Shown here: in pieces, positions 33,065 through 41,184 of the stretch
Position numbering within the stretch: position 1 is the stretch's first letter
How the letters are laid out: every line of letters starts with the position of its first letter
Translations under genes and position numbers: made by a program
Notes under the pieces: generated by a model
The model's database searches: none
Seen by the model: the letters and a program-made list of their open reading frames with translations, nothing else
Told to the model about the DNA's origin: nothing
NCBI RefSeq assembly: GCF_052115445.1
Contig: NZ_JBFRGR010000028.1
Location: forward strand, 20,735-84,734
DNA length: 64,000 nt
Reading direction: 5' to 3'
DNA from: Paenibacillus_E sp052115445
GTDB lineage: Bacteria > Bacillota > Bacilli > Paenibacillales > NBRC-103111

Positions 33065-34246
33065 CTAAGCATGTACGAATTGTTTATCTACAGAACCACG
33101 ATATACACCGTTTCGACCGTTTCTTTTGGCTTGGTAAAGCGCTTTATCACAAGTGGAGTAAAGCTCTTCGAGATGTGTCTGCTCATCAGGGATGACTGTG
33201 AGAACTCCTAAACTAATGGTATAGGAAAGCTGTAGTCCAGGAACTAGCGCGCCTTCTGCGGCCTGCCTAAGCTTCTCCGAATAAAGCGAGGAATCTCGTT
33301 CACCCATGCCAGGTACCATGATGGCAAATTCGTCTCCGCCGTATCTAGCGAAAAGATCATCAGCGCCGAGCTGCTCTTTCATTCGTGTCGTGAGATCGAC
33401 GAGCACTTGATCGCCCTTATCATGACCGAATGTATCATTGATGGATTTGAAATTATCAATATCAAACAGCAGCAAGGTGATTGGCTTCTGCATTTTCGCG
33501 TAAGCAGAAATGTATTGATTGGTACGTGTGATGAATGTCCTGCGGTTCAGTGTACCGGTCAAATCGTCATAGTTGGCCATGCGAATAAGAGCTTGGTCAG
33601 TTTGTTCTTTCATTAAGAGAATGAATCCCGTATTTCCCGCAATCATGACGAAGTATTGGCCTAGCAGCACCATGGTCTGATTACCGTTCATATGATAAAA
33701 GCTTATCAATGTTTCGAAGAATACGGCACTAACGGCACGAATCAGAAGAAATACCAAGACTGTAAGATACAGATAGCCTAGCACATGGGTCACCATGGAG
33801 GCGGCCCGTTTTTGAATCATTTTGTATGCGGGTATGAGGAGGCTCATAGCAACACCCATGGAAACAAAGGAAATTCTGAGCTTCTCTACATTGTCGAAAA
33901 GAAGGATGAAATGGAAGCCGACAATGTTGAAAATTGTCAAAGCAATATACAGGTTACGCGTCAGCTTGCTCAGGATATTCTGAATTTTCAGCACGGAGAT
34001 GGTTTCAAAGGCATAACCGATAAAAAGTAATGAGTTCACAAGAGAGATTGTAAGTGAATCCGGTAGGCCATCACGGAGGATAAAGATCACCCACGCAGTG
34101 GCTTGTAGGCATTTTGCATAGAAAAAGTATCTGATTGTACTTTCGTTCTTATGTTGACGCCAGTAGGCGATGATAAACACGGCTGTGAATAGGTGGCCGA
34201 TGACTAGTGTCAACAGGATGGTTTTCATATCTAAAAGTAGATCCAT
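33065..34246 (-). CDS. Membrane diguanylate cyclase (GGDEF)
   Basis: A 393-aa protein with six or seven hydrophobic helices in residues 1-215 and a GGDEF domain in about 230-385: DDLTGTLNRRTF, the DIDNFKSINDTFGHDKGDQVL substrate and metal segment, the intact RYGGDEFAIM active site, and ISLGV near the end. It makes c-di-GMP from two GTP. ATG 34246 is used because GAGG lies 6 nt upstream on the minus strand; the in-frame ATG 34258 has no ribosome site. The membrane part is of the unnamed multi-helix type common in Bacillota. It is divergent from a second cyclase-like gene (34466). Confidence 0.92.
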   Translation of the reverse strand: MDLLLDMKTILLTLVIGHLFTAVFIIAYWRQHKNESTIRYFFYAKCLQATAWVIFILRDGLPDSLTISLVNSLLFIGYAFETISVLKIQNILSKLTRNLYIALTIFNIVGFHFILLFDNVEKLRISFVSMGVAMSLLIPAYKMIQKRAASMVTHVLGYLYLTVLVFLLIRAVSAVFFETLISFYHMNGNQTMVLLGQYFVMIAGNTGFILLMKEQTDQALIRMANYDDLTGTLNRRTFITRTNQYISAYAKMQKPITLLLFDIDNFKSINDTFGHDKGDQVLVDLTTRMKEQLGADDLFARYGGDEFAIMVPGMGERDSSLYSEKLRQAAEGALVPGLQLSYTISLGVLTVIPDEQTHLEELYSTCDKALYQAKRNGRNGVYRGSVDKQFVHA

Positions 34247-34465
34247 TTTGAACCTCATCTGACTGTTAGAAGTTTTTGGGATGATCTCAAAAAAATGTCG
34301 AATACCATTACTTTACCATAAAATTGAAGTGGTTTGCTTCGAATTTTTGTTAACGATCATTTTCGAGTCGATTCGACTGCATGAACCAAATACTCCTTGA
34401 AATGTATGGAACAAGTGTGTCACTATAGAACTATATAGACACAATTTGGATGATGGTGATGTGGG

Positions 34466-35131
34466 ATGAATTACTCAGGACGACTCGTTATAGTGTCTGT
34501 TGTTTTAATCACGATCGTGGGTTTAAGAACCTATGGTACGCTTTATTATAACTTTCCCTGGCTTCAGTTTCCTATCTTTGGCATGTGCATCTTATTTGCA
34601 AGTTGGGTGCTAGGTACACAGTATGACCGGTTGAAATTCCTCTCCGAAAAAGATCATCTGACGACGCTCTATAACAGAAGGTTCATCATGGACGCTTTCC
34701 CTAAGCTCATCACCTCAGTGGAGCGCAGACAAGGGCAGTTGATTTTATATTTCATCGATGTCGATAACTTCAAATTAATTAACGACTCTCGCGGGCACAA
34801 GATCGGTGATCAAGTTCTGCAGCGCATCGCGAATGTCTTACTGCTTGATTTACAGAAGAAAGATTTAGCTGCACGGTGGGCGGGTGATGAATTTTTGATC
34901 CTATCGACGTCCACGGATGCATCCAAGAAAGAAGTATTGATCAATCATATTCAGAATGAATTAAAGCTAGCTTCGCGAGAGTTCAATTTGGAAATAACCG
35001 TATCGATTGGAACGGCTGTGTATCCTGACGAGGCGCGAACCTTAGATGATTTACTGCATGCAGCGGATCTCGATATGTACTCTTTGAAGACAGATAGGAA
35101 AAATACGAACATTATAGTTGAAAGTCACTAA
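34466..35131 (+). CDS. Short GGDEF protein with AGDEF active site
   Basis: A 221-aa protein with two N-terminal hydrophobic helices (residues 5-50) and a GGDEF domain (about 62-215): DHLTTLYNRRFI, YFIDVDNFKLINDSRGHKIGDQVL, RWAGDEFLIL and VSIGTAVYP. The signature reads AGDEF rather than GGDEF; AGDEF variants are known to be active in some cyclases, so activity is possible but not certain. GGTGATG precedes ATG. It is divergent from the intact cyclase with a 219-bp shared gap that probably contains both promoters. Confidence 0.88.
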   Translation: MNYSGRLVIVSVVLITIVGLRTYGTLYYNFPWLQFPIFGMCILFASWVLGTQYDRLKFLSEKDHLTTLYNRRFIMDAFPKLITSVERRQGQLILYFIDVDNFKLINDSRGHKIGDQVLQRIANVLLLDLQKKDLAARWAGDEFLILSTSTDASKKEVLINHIQNELKLASREFNLEITVSIGTAVYPDEARTLDDLLHAADLDMYSLKTDRKNTNIIVESH

Positions 35132-35139
35132 ATCATTAG

Positions 35140-35180
35140 AAAGAGCCTGTCACTTGTAGTATAGTGAGAGGCTCTTTTCT
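35140..35180 (+). terminator. Terminator after the AGDEF gene
   Basis: AAAGAGCCT (35140-35148) and AGGCTCTTT (35169-35177) with an inner TCAC/GTGA pairing; T-rich tail. It lies between convergent genes. Confidence 0.8.
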
Positions 35181-35193
35181 TCATGTCCGTATG

Positions 35194-35601
35194 TTATAAC
35201 GCCCGCATCCGATTATTTCTTGGATTGTGTTCAACTTCTGCAAGACCAAGTACCTCCATTAATGGGGGGACATACATGCCGAATCTGCCGCGGAAACCTT
35301 TCTTCAAACCATACCAACCGCCAATTGGGTTTTCAGGAGAGCGGCCCCAAGCTTCAACCGTGCCATCTTTGGCTGGCTTCTGCTCATCAGCGCTGCCGAG
35401 CTCGATCCAATCTCCATGCTGCTTGAGCATCTCGTGCAAGTCATGAATGCAACGGTAGTCGTAGTGCAAAACGGTTTTGCCAACCGTGCAAACAAGGATG
35501 GCTTTGCCATCTTTCTCGTCTTTATACATCTCATATTCGGAGGTTTGTGGAGGTGTTTTTAATGGCCATGGATTTTCTTTCGTACCCATCACTGTCGACA
35601 T
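35194..35601 (-). CDS. Conserved hypothetical protein
   Basis: A 135-aa soluble protein starting MSTVMGTKENPWPLKTPPQTSEYEMYKD. It contains an intact-looking small domain with LVCTVGKTVLHYDYRCIHDLHEMLKQHGDWIELGSADEQKP and a conserved tryptophan/glycine-rich end (EAWGRSPENPIGGWYGLKKGFRGRFGMYVPPLMEVLGLAEVEHNPRNNRMRAL). I recall similar hypothetical proteins in bacteria but cannot name a function. AGAGGAG 8 nt before ATG 35601 fixes the start. It is transcribed divergently from arsR, and its promoter region includes or abuts the ArsR operator, so it may belong to the same regulon. Confidence 0.75.
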   Translation of the reverse strand: MSTVMGTKENPWPLKTPPQTSEYEMYKDEKDGKAILVCTVGKTVLHYDYRCIHDLHEMLKQHGDWIELGSADEQKPAKDGTVEAWGRSPENPIGGWYGLKKGFRGRFGMYVPPLMEVLGLAEVEHNPRNNRMRAL

Positions 35602-35674
35602 TGGAATGACTCCTCTGATTTCATATTTGTACTTATGTACAGAATATATCAAATGAGGAAACAGTACAACAATA

Positions 35675-35712
35675 TTAATTAAGTTGACACTTAATTAAGT
35701 GTGCGCTAAATT
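35675..35712 (+). promoter_or_regulatory. Promoter and perfect dyad operator of arsR
   Basis: TTGACA (35684-35689), 17 nt, TAAATT (35707-35712). A perfect 10-bp inverted repeat (35675-35684 with 35689-35698, centre TGAC) overlaps the -35. The expected start site, about 7 nt after the -10, coincides with the arsR ATG at 35719. Confidence 0.7.
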
Positions 35713-35718
35713 AACGAC

Positions 35719-36042
35719 ATGATAGATAAAGCCATTCAAGCGATAACGGAGCCTAGGCGCAGAGATATATTACATCTTGTCCGTGATGGAGAGCTGACCT
35801 CCAGCGCGATTGCGTCACATTTTGACGTATCAGCACCAGCCATATCACAGCACCTGAAGGTGCTCGAAGAAGCAGGACTCGTTGTAGTTAGACGAGACGG
35901 AACTAAACGATTTTATGGCATAAGGAGGGAAGGGTTTGCTGAGTTGATGCAGTACTTTGAGAGCTTCTGGGATGACAGCTTGATGCGATTGAAAGAAGCC
36001 GCAGAAGAGGAGGAAAGGAGAAAACATGACGCAAATCAGTAG
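35719..36042 (+). CDS. ArsR-family transcriptional repressor
   Basis: A 107-aa winged-helix regulator: AIQAITEPRRRDILHLVRDGELTSSAIASHFDVSAPAISQHLKVLEEAGLVVVRRDGTKRFYGI. No metal-binding cysteine motif is visible, so it belongs to the non-metal ArsR group that commonly controls an adjacent SRPBCC (AHSA1-like) gene. No Shine-Dalgarno precedes the ATG, and the promoter places +1 on the ATG itself, so the message looks leaderless. Its 3' end overlaps the next gene by 17 nt. It probably represses its own operon by binding the dyad at 35675-35698. Confidence 0.9.
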   Translation: MIDKAIQAITEPRRRDILHLVRDGELTSSAIASHFDVSAPAISQHLKVLEEAGLVVVRRDGTKRFYGIRREGFAELMQYFESFWDDSLMRLKEAAEEEERRKHDANQ

Positions 36043-36484
36043 CAGTGACACGATTAAAAAAGAAATTTTTATTGAATGCCGACCGGAGACGTTGTTTTCA
36101 TTCTTTACGGATCCTGAGAAATTAGTTCGTTGGATGGGGCGCCACGTGTTGCTTGATCCAAGTATCGGGGGCAAGTACCGCATTGACGTGAATGGCAGCG
36201 ACATTGCGATGGGGGAATATAAGGAATTGATTCCGAATGAGAAAATCGTGATGACATGGGGCTGGGAGAAATCGAAGGTGGTTCCGCCGGGGGCCAGTAC
36301 GGTTGAATTTAAACTGACGCCGAAAGATAACGGGACGCTTTTGGAATTGACGCATTATGATTTGCCAGCAAACGAAGTTGCTTCGCATGTACAAGGATGG
36401 ACGCATTATATGCCTCGTATTCAAGCAATCGCACAAGGCCAAGATCCGGGTGTCGATCCGTGGTCAGAGCAAGCTATGCATTAA
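36026..36484 (+). CDS. SRPBCC (AHSA1-like) protein, first of three
   Basis: A 152-aa START/SRPBCC-fold protein: IKKEIFIECRPETLFSFFTDPEKLVRWMGRHVLLDPSIGGKYRIDV at the N-terminus and FKLTPKDNGTLLELTHYDLP, HVQGWTHYMPRIQAIAQG at the C-terminus. The fold makes a cavity for hydrophobic ligands. It begins inside arsR (AGGAGGAAAGGAG about 6-18 nt upstream), so it is translationally coupled to it. Ligand unknown. ArsR-AHSA1 pairs are common in Bacillota and Actinomycetota. Confidence 0.88.
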   Translation: MTQISSSDTIKKEIFIECRPETLFSFFTDPEKLVRWMGRHVLLDPSIGGKYRIDVNGSDIAMGEYKELIPNEKIVMTWGWEKSKVVPPGASTVEFKLTPKDNGTLLELTHYDLPANEVASHVQGWTHYMPRIQAIAQGQDPGVDPWSEQAMH

Positions 36485-36543
36485 TTGGCATGGGAATATC
36501 ATAAAAATGACTTCACTAATTTGAAATTGCGGAGTGCGTAATA

Positions 36544-36933
36544 ATGAGTGGAACGATTCGTCAAGAAGTAACATTTACAACTGACCCTGCACGTATTTAC
36601 GAAATCCTTACGAGCAGCGAGCAGTTCAGCAGAGCTAGCGGCGGTGCTCCCACGGAGATTAGCACAGATGAAGGTGGGACTTTCTCATGCTTCGGCGGCA
36701 TGATTCTCGGCCGTAACATTGAGCTTGTACCGAACAAACGTGTTGTACAAGCATGGCGAGTGGCGAATTGGCCGGAAGGTGTGTATTCTCTAGTTAAGTT
36801 CGAGCTTCAGGAGAAAGGTTCCGAAACGTTGCTGGTATTTGAGCATTCTGCTTTCCCGGAAGAGCATGGTGAGCATCTTGCAGCAGGTTGGCATACGAAT
36901 TATTGGGAGCCGATAGCGAAACTATTGGCTTAA
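36544..36933 (+). CDS. SRPBCC (AHSA1-like) protein, second of three
   Basis: A 129-aa protein of the same fold: IRQEVTFTTDPARIYEILTSSEQFSRASGG, GGTFSCFGGMILGRNIELVPNKRVVQAWRVANWPEGVYSLVKFEL and the C-terminal helix HGEHLAAGWHTNYWEPIAKLL. It is closest in appearance to stand-alone AHSA1 (activator of Hsp90 ATPase-like) proteins. It lies 60 bp after the first, without a terminator between. Gene duplication inside the operon is likely old, as identity between the copies is low. Confidence 0.88.
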   Translation: MSGTIRQEVTFTTDPARIYEILTSSEQFSRASGGAPTEISTDEGGTFSCFGGMILGRNIELVPNKRVVQAWRVANWPEGVYSLVKFELQEKGSETLLVFEHSAFPEEHGEHLAAGWHTNYWEPIAKLLA

Positions 36934-36946
36934 CGAAATGAAGCAG

Positions 36947-36971
36947 CGCGCCAATGGTTGGCGCGTTATTT
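36947..36971 (+). terminator. Hairpin between SRPBCC genes two and three
   Basis: A perfect 8-bp GC-rich stem (36947-36954 with 36958-36965) with a three-base loop is followed by TTATTT. A partial terminator is likely. Confidence 0.6.
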
Positions 36972-36995
36972 ATATTGAAGAGGGAGGTTGGTAAT

Positions 36996-37439
36996 ATGGT
37001 TGATGTTTTCACCGAAATAATAATCAATTGTCCTCGTGAGCAAGTATCGGAGTACGCGGCTAACCCAGATAAGGCACCGGAATGGTATGTGAATATTAAT
37101 TCGGCCGAATGGCAAACAGCTAAACCTCTCCAGGTTGGGTCGAAAATTGCTTTTAAAGCCAACTTTCTGGGTAGACAACTAGCCTATGTGTATGAAGTCA
37201 CGGAATTTAGTCCTGGTTATAAACTTGTGATGAGTACCGCCAACGGCCCTTTTCCCATGGAGACAACGTATACGTGGGATTCAGTGGGGAGTAGTCGTAC
37301 CACGCGGATGACTTTGCGGAACAAAGGAAAACCGACAGGCTTCTCCACGATATTTTCTCCGTTTATGTCTTTGATGATGAAAAGGGCTAACCAAAAGGAC
37401 TTGAATAAAGTGAAGTTGATTATGGAAACGCGCTCGTGA
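36996..37439 (+). CDS. SRPBCC (polyketide-cyclase-like) protein, third of three
   Basis: A 147-aa SRPBCC protein: MVDVFTEIIINCPREQVSEYAANPDKAPEWYVNINSAEW, VGSKIAFKANFLGRQLAYVYEVTEFSPGYKLVMSTANGPFPMETTYTW and a C-terminal helix with MMKRANQKDLNKVKLIMETR. ATG 36996 follows GAGGGAGG (36980-36987) by 8 nt; the frame is open further upstream, but without a better start. Its own strong ribosome site and the hairpin before it suggest that it may be expressed partly independently of the arsR operon. Ligand unknown. Confidence 0.85.
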   Translation: MVDVFTEIIINCPREQVSEYAANPDKAPEWYVNINSAEWQTAKPLQVGSKIAFKANFLGRQLAYVYEVTEFSPGYKLVMSTANGPFPMETTYTWDSVGSSRTTRMTLRNKGKPTGFSTIFSPFMSLMMKRANQKDLNKVKLIMETRS

Positions 37440-37483
37440 GCGCACTAATCAAATATTCCAGGTTGCAGCGAAATTATAAAAGT

Positions 37484-37513
37484 AGAAGAAGCACCCGCGA
37501 GGGTGCTTCTTCT
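37484..37513. terminator. Bidirectional terminator between convergent genes
   Basis: A perfect 13-bp stem (37484-37496 with 37501-37513, loop GCGA) has AGAAGAA/TTCTTCT at its base, usable from both strands. Confidence 0.85.
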
Positions 37514-37531
37514 TGTAAATAAAGCCGATAC

Positions 37532-38242
37532 TTACGGTTTGTTCGGGACAACGCATGTGCCGTCCAAACAAGCCTCATCGCTGGCTGACGCTGCAACCTG
37601 TTTCGGCTGCTCGGCATCCCAGAGCTGTTGCATAGCGTTTAAGTAAACGCCGCTTGCTTGAGCTCCAGATATGGCATGCTTGCTGTTAATGACATAATAC
37701 GGAACGCCGCGGATTCCCATGCGGCTGCCATTCTCTTCTTCGGTCCGCACCGACTCGGAGAACTGATTACTTGCGAGAACGGACAAAGCTTCTTCCCGGT
37801 CGATTCCCACGGCTGCAGCGATGTCCGCAAGGACACTATGGTCGCTGATGTTTGTGGACTCCGTGAAATAGGCACGGAACAACAACTCGGATATAGCGGC
37901 GCCTTTGCCCTGTTTCTCAGCAAATAGCCGCAAACGATGAGCATCGAATGTGTTCGTCAGCACGAGGCTATCGAATTGAAAGTCGAGCCCTTCTGCCGCC
38001 GCTTGCTGGCGCATCTTCTCATTCATGGCGATCGCCTCTTGACGGCTCATGCCGTAGCGGGAAGAGAGCATATCATAGACGTCATGGGGAACGCTTTTGG
38101 GTGCGTGACGGTCTAGCTCGAAGCTGCGATAGACAACTTCAACCTGATCGCGGTGTGCAAAGTTCGCCAGAGCTTGCTCAAAGCGGCGTTTGCCAATGTA
38201 ACAGAACGGACAAGCAAAGTCCGACCAAATTTCAACTTGCAT
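37532..38242 (-). CDS. DsbA-family dithiol oxidoreductase (FrnE-like)
   Basis: A 236-aa cytosolic thioredoxin-fold protein with a helical insertion. The CPFC active site lies in MQVEIWSDFACPFCYIGKRRFE; GIRGVPYYVIN carries the cis-proline loop. The C-terminus contains a second pair, CLDGTC, the C-x4-C arrangement reported for Deinococcus FrnE, so it may shuttle electrons internally. ATG 38242 is used because GAGGTG lies 6 nt upstream; GTG 38251 overlaps that site. It follows the NmrA-like gene by 33 bp on the same strand and may be in its operon, which fits redox or quinone stress. Confidence 0.9.
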   Translation of the reverse strand: MQVEIWSDFACPFCYIGKRRFEQALANFAHRDQVEVVYRSFELDRHAPKSVPHDVYDMLSSRYGMSRQEAIAMNEKMRQQAAAEGLDFQFDSLVLTNTFDAHRLRLFAEKQGKGAAISELLFRAYFTESTNISDHSVLADIAAAVGIDREEALSVLASNQFSESVRTEEENGSRMGIRGVPYYVINSKHAISGAQASGVYLNAMQQLWDAEQPKQVAASASDEACLDGTCVVPNKP

Positions 38243-38275
38243 GAGGTTCACCTCTTTGTTGGGTTAATAAAACGG

Positions 38276-39148
38276 TTATTCATTGAATAATAGCGCAATA
38301 CTTTCATGAATGGAAGTTGGTTTTTTGCCGATGAGCTTCTCGAGGTCTGTGGACGTGCGTCCTTCTGTTCCTGCAGCCATTTTGCTGTCAATGGCAACTA
38401 CGAATTGAACAAGCCCCTCAGGCAGCCCAGCTTGAAGCATACCTTGCAAGGAGTCAGCGTCAGAGACGGATTGGTAAGCTACTTTTTTACCGGATACGTG
38501 TGATAAAATGTCTGCTAATTGCTCATAGCTCCATGACTCGGATGACGCTAACTCGTACACTTGGCCTTGATGTCCATCTTCAGCAAGAACAGTCGCAGTT
38601 GCCAAGGCTAAATCATCGCGTGTCGCTGTATTAATTTTACCTGTCCCAGCTGAATTTATGATGCTGCCGTTATCGATGTAAGCGTGCAAGCTTGGATTAA
38701 TGTAAAGCTCCTGATACCACGTATTGCGCAGGATCGTTGTTGGAATGCCTGATGCCTTCAGCGCGAATTCGGTTGCTAGATGGACGTTAGCCAGAGGGGC
38801 GAAAGCATCGATATCCGCAAAGGCGAAGCTTGTGTAGACGATGTGTGGGACGCCAGCTTTATGAGCGGCTTCAATAGCATTAACGTGTTTACGAATACGA
38901 CTGATCGATTCATCTTGTGGGGAAGAAATCAGCAAAAGCTTAGATGCATCCGCATAAGCTTGCTCCAGTGAGGCTGGATCATCCCAATCACCATATCGAA
39001 CTTCAATGCCTAGCTCTGCAAATTCAGTGGCTTTCTCTGTATTACGGACACTAACAGCAATCTCGCTTGCTGGAACTTTTGCTAATAAATGCTTGACGAC
39101 TAATTTCCCTAATTCACCTGTTGCTGCGGTAACGATGATTTTTGACAT
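38276..39148 (-). CDS. NmrA-like NAD(P)-binding protein (QorB-type)
   Basis: A 290-aa atypical short-chain dehydrogenase: N-terminal IIVTAATGELGKLVVKHLL (glycine-rich nucleotide loop), SVRNTEKATEFAELGIEVRYGDWDDP, VYTSFAFAD and LRNTWYQELY. Proteins of this type (E. coli QorB, Bacillus YtfG-like) reduce quinones with NAD(P)H or act as redox sensors. AGGAGG precedes ATG 39148. It is divergent from an HxlR-family regulator; this pairing is frequent and suggests control by thiol- or quinone-reactive stress. Confidence 0.9.
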   Translation of the reverse strand: MSKIIVTAATGELGKLVVKHLLAKVPASEIAVSVRNTEKATEFAELGIEVRYGDWDDPASLEQAYADASKLLLISSPQDESISRIRKHVNAIEAAHKAGVPHIVYTSFAFADIDAFAPLANVHLATEFALKASGIPTTILRNTWYQELYINPSLHAYIDNGSIINSAGTGKINTATRDDLALATATVLAEDGHQGQVYELASSESWSYEQLADILSHVSGKKVAYQSVSDADSLQGMLQAGLPEGLVQFVVAIDSKMAAGTEGRTSTDLEKLIGKKPTSIHESIALLFNE

Positions 39149-39232
39149 GATGGATGTCCTCCTGTTTATATAAAATGTAGTTGGATAATTCGGCATAGTC
39201 ATATATTATTATAGTAGCTCGAAATATGTAAG

Positions 39233-39253
39233 TAGTCATTATAAAGTGACCTA
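39233..39253. promoter_or_regulatory. Candidate HxlR operator
   Basis: An imperfect dyad, TAGTCA (39233-39238) to TGACCTA (39247-39253), lies in the AT-rich gap between the divergent hxlR and nmrA-like genes; a further TAGTCAT lies at 39195-39201 and another near 39252-39258. Confidence 0.4.
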
Positions 39254-39294
39254 GTCATAAAAATAGAACCATCAAGGAAGGAGCGGGATTGCGC

Positions 39295-39651
39295 ATGTCT
39301 CGGACAACGTTTCAGGGGGAAATTCCAGAGGAACAAATCGAAGTCTGCCCCGTTACCGCAACCCAAAATGTCATTGCAGGGAAGTGGAAAATTCTTATTC
39401 TGTGGCATTTAAGGGAAACGAGGAGATTCGGTGAGCTGCAACGACTGGTGCCAGGCGTATCGAAAGGTATACTGACTTCGCAGTTGAGAGAGTTAGAAAA
39501 GGATGACATGGTTCACCGGAAAGTCTATCAGGAGGTCCCTCCGAAGGTGGAATACTCTCTGACGGAAGCAGGACGAAGTTTCATACCGATCCTCGAGCGT
39601 ATGGGGGAGTGGGGGAAGAAGTATGGGATGAGTAATAAGAGTGGGGAATGA
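39295..39651 (+). CDS. HxlR-family transcriptional regulator
   Basis: A 118-aa winged-helix protein: CPVTATQNVIAGKWKILILWHLRETRRFGELQRLVPGVSKGILTSQLRELEKDDMVHRKVYQEVPPKVEYSLTEAGRSFIPIL. The single N-terminal cysteine before the GKWK motif is the sensing residue in HypR/YodB-type regulators of quinone and disulfide stress (family knowledge). ATG 39295 is 11 nt from AAGGAG (39278-39283); TTG 39289, 5 nt away, is possible. It probably controls the divergent nmrA-frnE genes. Confidence 0.92.
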   Translation: MSRTTFQGEIPEEQIEVCPVTATQNVIAGKWKILILWHLRETRRFGELQRLVPGVSKGILTSQLRELEKDDMVHRKVYQEVPPKVEYSLTEAGRSFIPILERMGEWGKKYGMSNKSGE

Positions 39652-39703
39652 AATCCGCCGCAAATAGCCAGATTATTATATTTTAAAGAAAGCAGTGATT
39701 TGT

Positions 39704-41110
39704 ATGAAGGTGAAAAATAACGAGAATAGCAAAGTAAGCTTGGCTGATCAGCTGTCTAAACTTAACAAAGAAGAATTGGTTGCGTTACTTGTCCACTTCT
39801 CGGAGGAAATCAAAGAAGTAGAGCAATTGCTTACGCTTAAATTTCAAGATTCCAGCAGTAGTGAGGCATTAACTTCCTATAAAAAAATGATTCGAACCCA
39901 TATCAAACAAAACGCAGACCGATATGGTTTTGTCGCGTATCGCAGCGTGTCCAAGGCTGTAGTTGGAGCAGAAATGGTCATGGTCAAAGCCGAAGAAGTA
40001 TTGGAAAGTGGGCAGCACATGCCCGCTGTCCAAATAAACTTTTGCATTCTGCATGAGATGGGGGATTTACTTCAATCCTGTGATGATTCTGATGGCATCG
40101 TAGGCGGTATGATTCAACAGTGTCTAGGATTCATTAATCAGGTAACGAGTGATATCGAAAGCATGTCCAGCAAGGACAGAGTGGACCTTTTTCAGCTGCT
40201 TTTAAAGGAGTCAGCGCATGCAAACCTCGAAGGATGGAGCGAGTGGCAATTATCAATTCTGGAAGACGGCATGCTACTGATAACGAATGAAAAAGAGAGG
40301 GCACAGTGGGAACAGCAACTAGCTAAACTAGTTAAGGATGAAACCAGTTCCTCCTATAGTTCGTTTGTTGCTGAACAAGTTGCGTTGCTCCAGTACAAGG
40401 TGATTCAGAAGTTGGATAGTCCAGAAGAGGCAGCGACTTTCTTGCAAGATCATCTCGATTTTTCCGATTTCCGTAAGATGGCCATTGATGATGCAATGGA
40501 ACAAAACCAATGGGATAGAGCGTTGCAGTTAGTTGAGCAAGGCGAACGTCAGGATGCAAGTAAGGGTTACCCAGGACTGGTTAATAAGTGGAAAAAGTAT
40601 CAATTCGAAATTTACAAATGTACGCAGCAAGTTGAGAAGCAAATAGAGCTTGCGGAGGAATTTGTATCACAAGGCGAATATTCTTTTTACTTGATCTTAA
40701 AAGAGTTATATAGCAATGATGACTGGCAGGCTGTAAGAGAGAGGATATTGAATGAACTTGAATTGAGTCGAGGTTGGCAAACAGATGCCTTATACAGGCG
40801 TTTGCTTACAGAAGAGAAGGAGATACAGAGACTGCTTCATTATGTCCAAAAGAATAACAGCTATGTGGTGGAGTATTATCAGTTCCTAATAGATGAGTAT
40901 GCAGAAGAAGTTTACGATTTGTTCGTGACCTACATTACGAAGGAAGCAGCTAATGCAACGAATCGAAATCAGTATAAGAAGGTGTGTCAACTCATCCGTC
41001 ACATGATCAAAGCGAATGGTGTTGATCGCGCGGAGGAGTTAGTTCAACATTTCCGGTTGAAATATCCGAATAGATCTGCTTTTTTAGATGAGTTGGACAA
41101 AATTAATTAG
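39704..41110 (+). CDS. Helical-repeat protein of unknown function
   Basis: A 468-aa soluble protein, almost entirely alpha-helical and rich in Glu, Gln and Leu. The first 60 residues (SKLNKEELVALLVHFSEEIKEVEQLLTLKF) look like the region found after SWIM zinc fingers in Bacillota proteins, but no zinc-finger CxCx...CxH is present here. Residues 230-460 read like TPR/HEAT-type solenoid pairs (WDRALQLVEQGER, QIELAEEFVSQGEYSFYLILKELY). It may be a scaffold, or the C-terminal half of a SWIM-type protein. Neither ATG 39704 nor GTG 39695 has a good ribosome site. It ends at a strong terminator. Confidence 0.7.
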   Translation: MKVKNNENSKVSLADQLSKLNKEELVALLVHFSEEIKEVEQLLTLKFQDSSSSEALTSYKKMIRTHIKQNADRYGFVAYRSVSKAVVGAEMVMVKAEEVLESGQHMPAVQINFCILHEMGDLLQSCDDSDGIVGGMIQQCLGFINQVTSDIESMSSKDRVDLFQLLLKESAHANLEGWSEWQLSILEDGMLLITNEKERAQWEQQLAKLVKDETSSSYSSFVAEQVALLQYKVIQKLDSPEEAATFLQDHLDFSDFRKMAIDDAMEQNQWDRALQLVEQGERQDASKGYPGLVNKWKKYQFEIYKCTQQVEKQIELAEEFVSQGEYSFYLILKELYSNDDWQAVRERILNELELSRGWQTDALYRRLLTEEKEIQRLLHYVQKNNSYVVEYYQFLIDEYAEEVYDLFVTYITKEAANATNRNQYKKVCQLIRHMIKANGVDRAEELVQHFRLKYPNRSAFLDELDKIN

Positions 41111-41113
41111 TAC

Positions 41114-41145
41114 ACCCCCCGACTGCGAGAGTCGGGGGGTTATTT
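41114..41145 (+). terminator. Very GC-rich terminator
   Basis: A perfect 10-bp stem with six C-G pairs (41115-41124 with 41130-41139) followed by TTATTT. Confidence 0.85.
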
Positions 41146-41184
41146 GGGTTAACTAGTCAAGTTAACGTATATGTAGAAGTGTTC

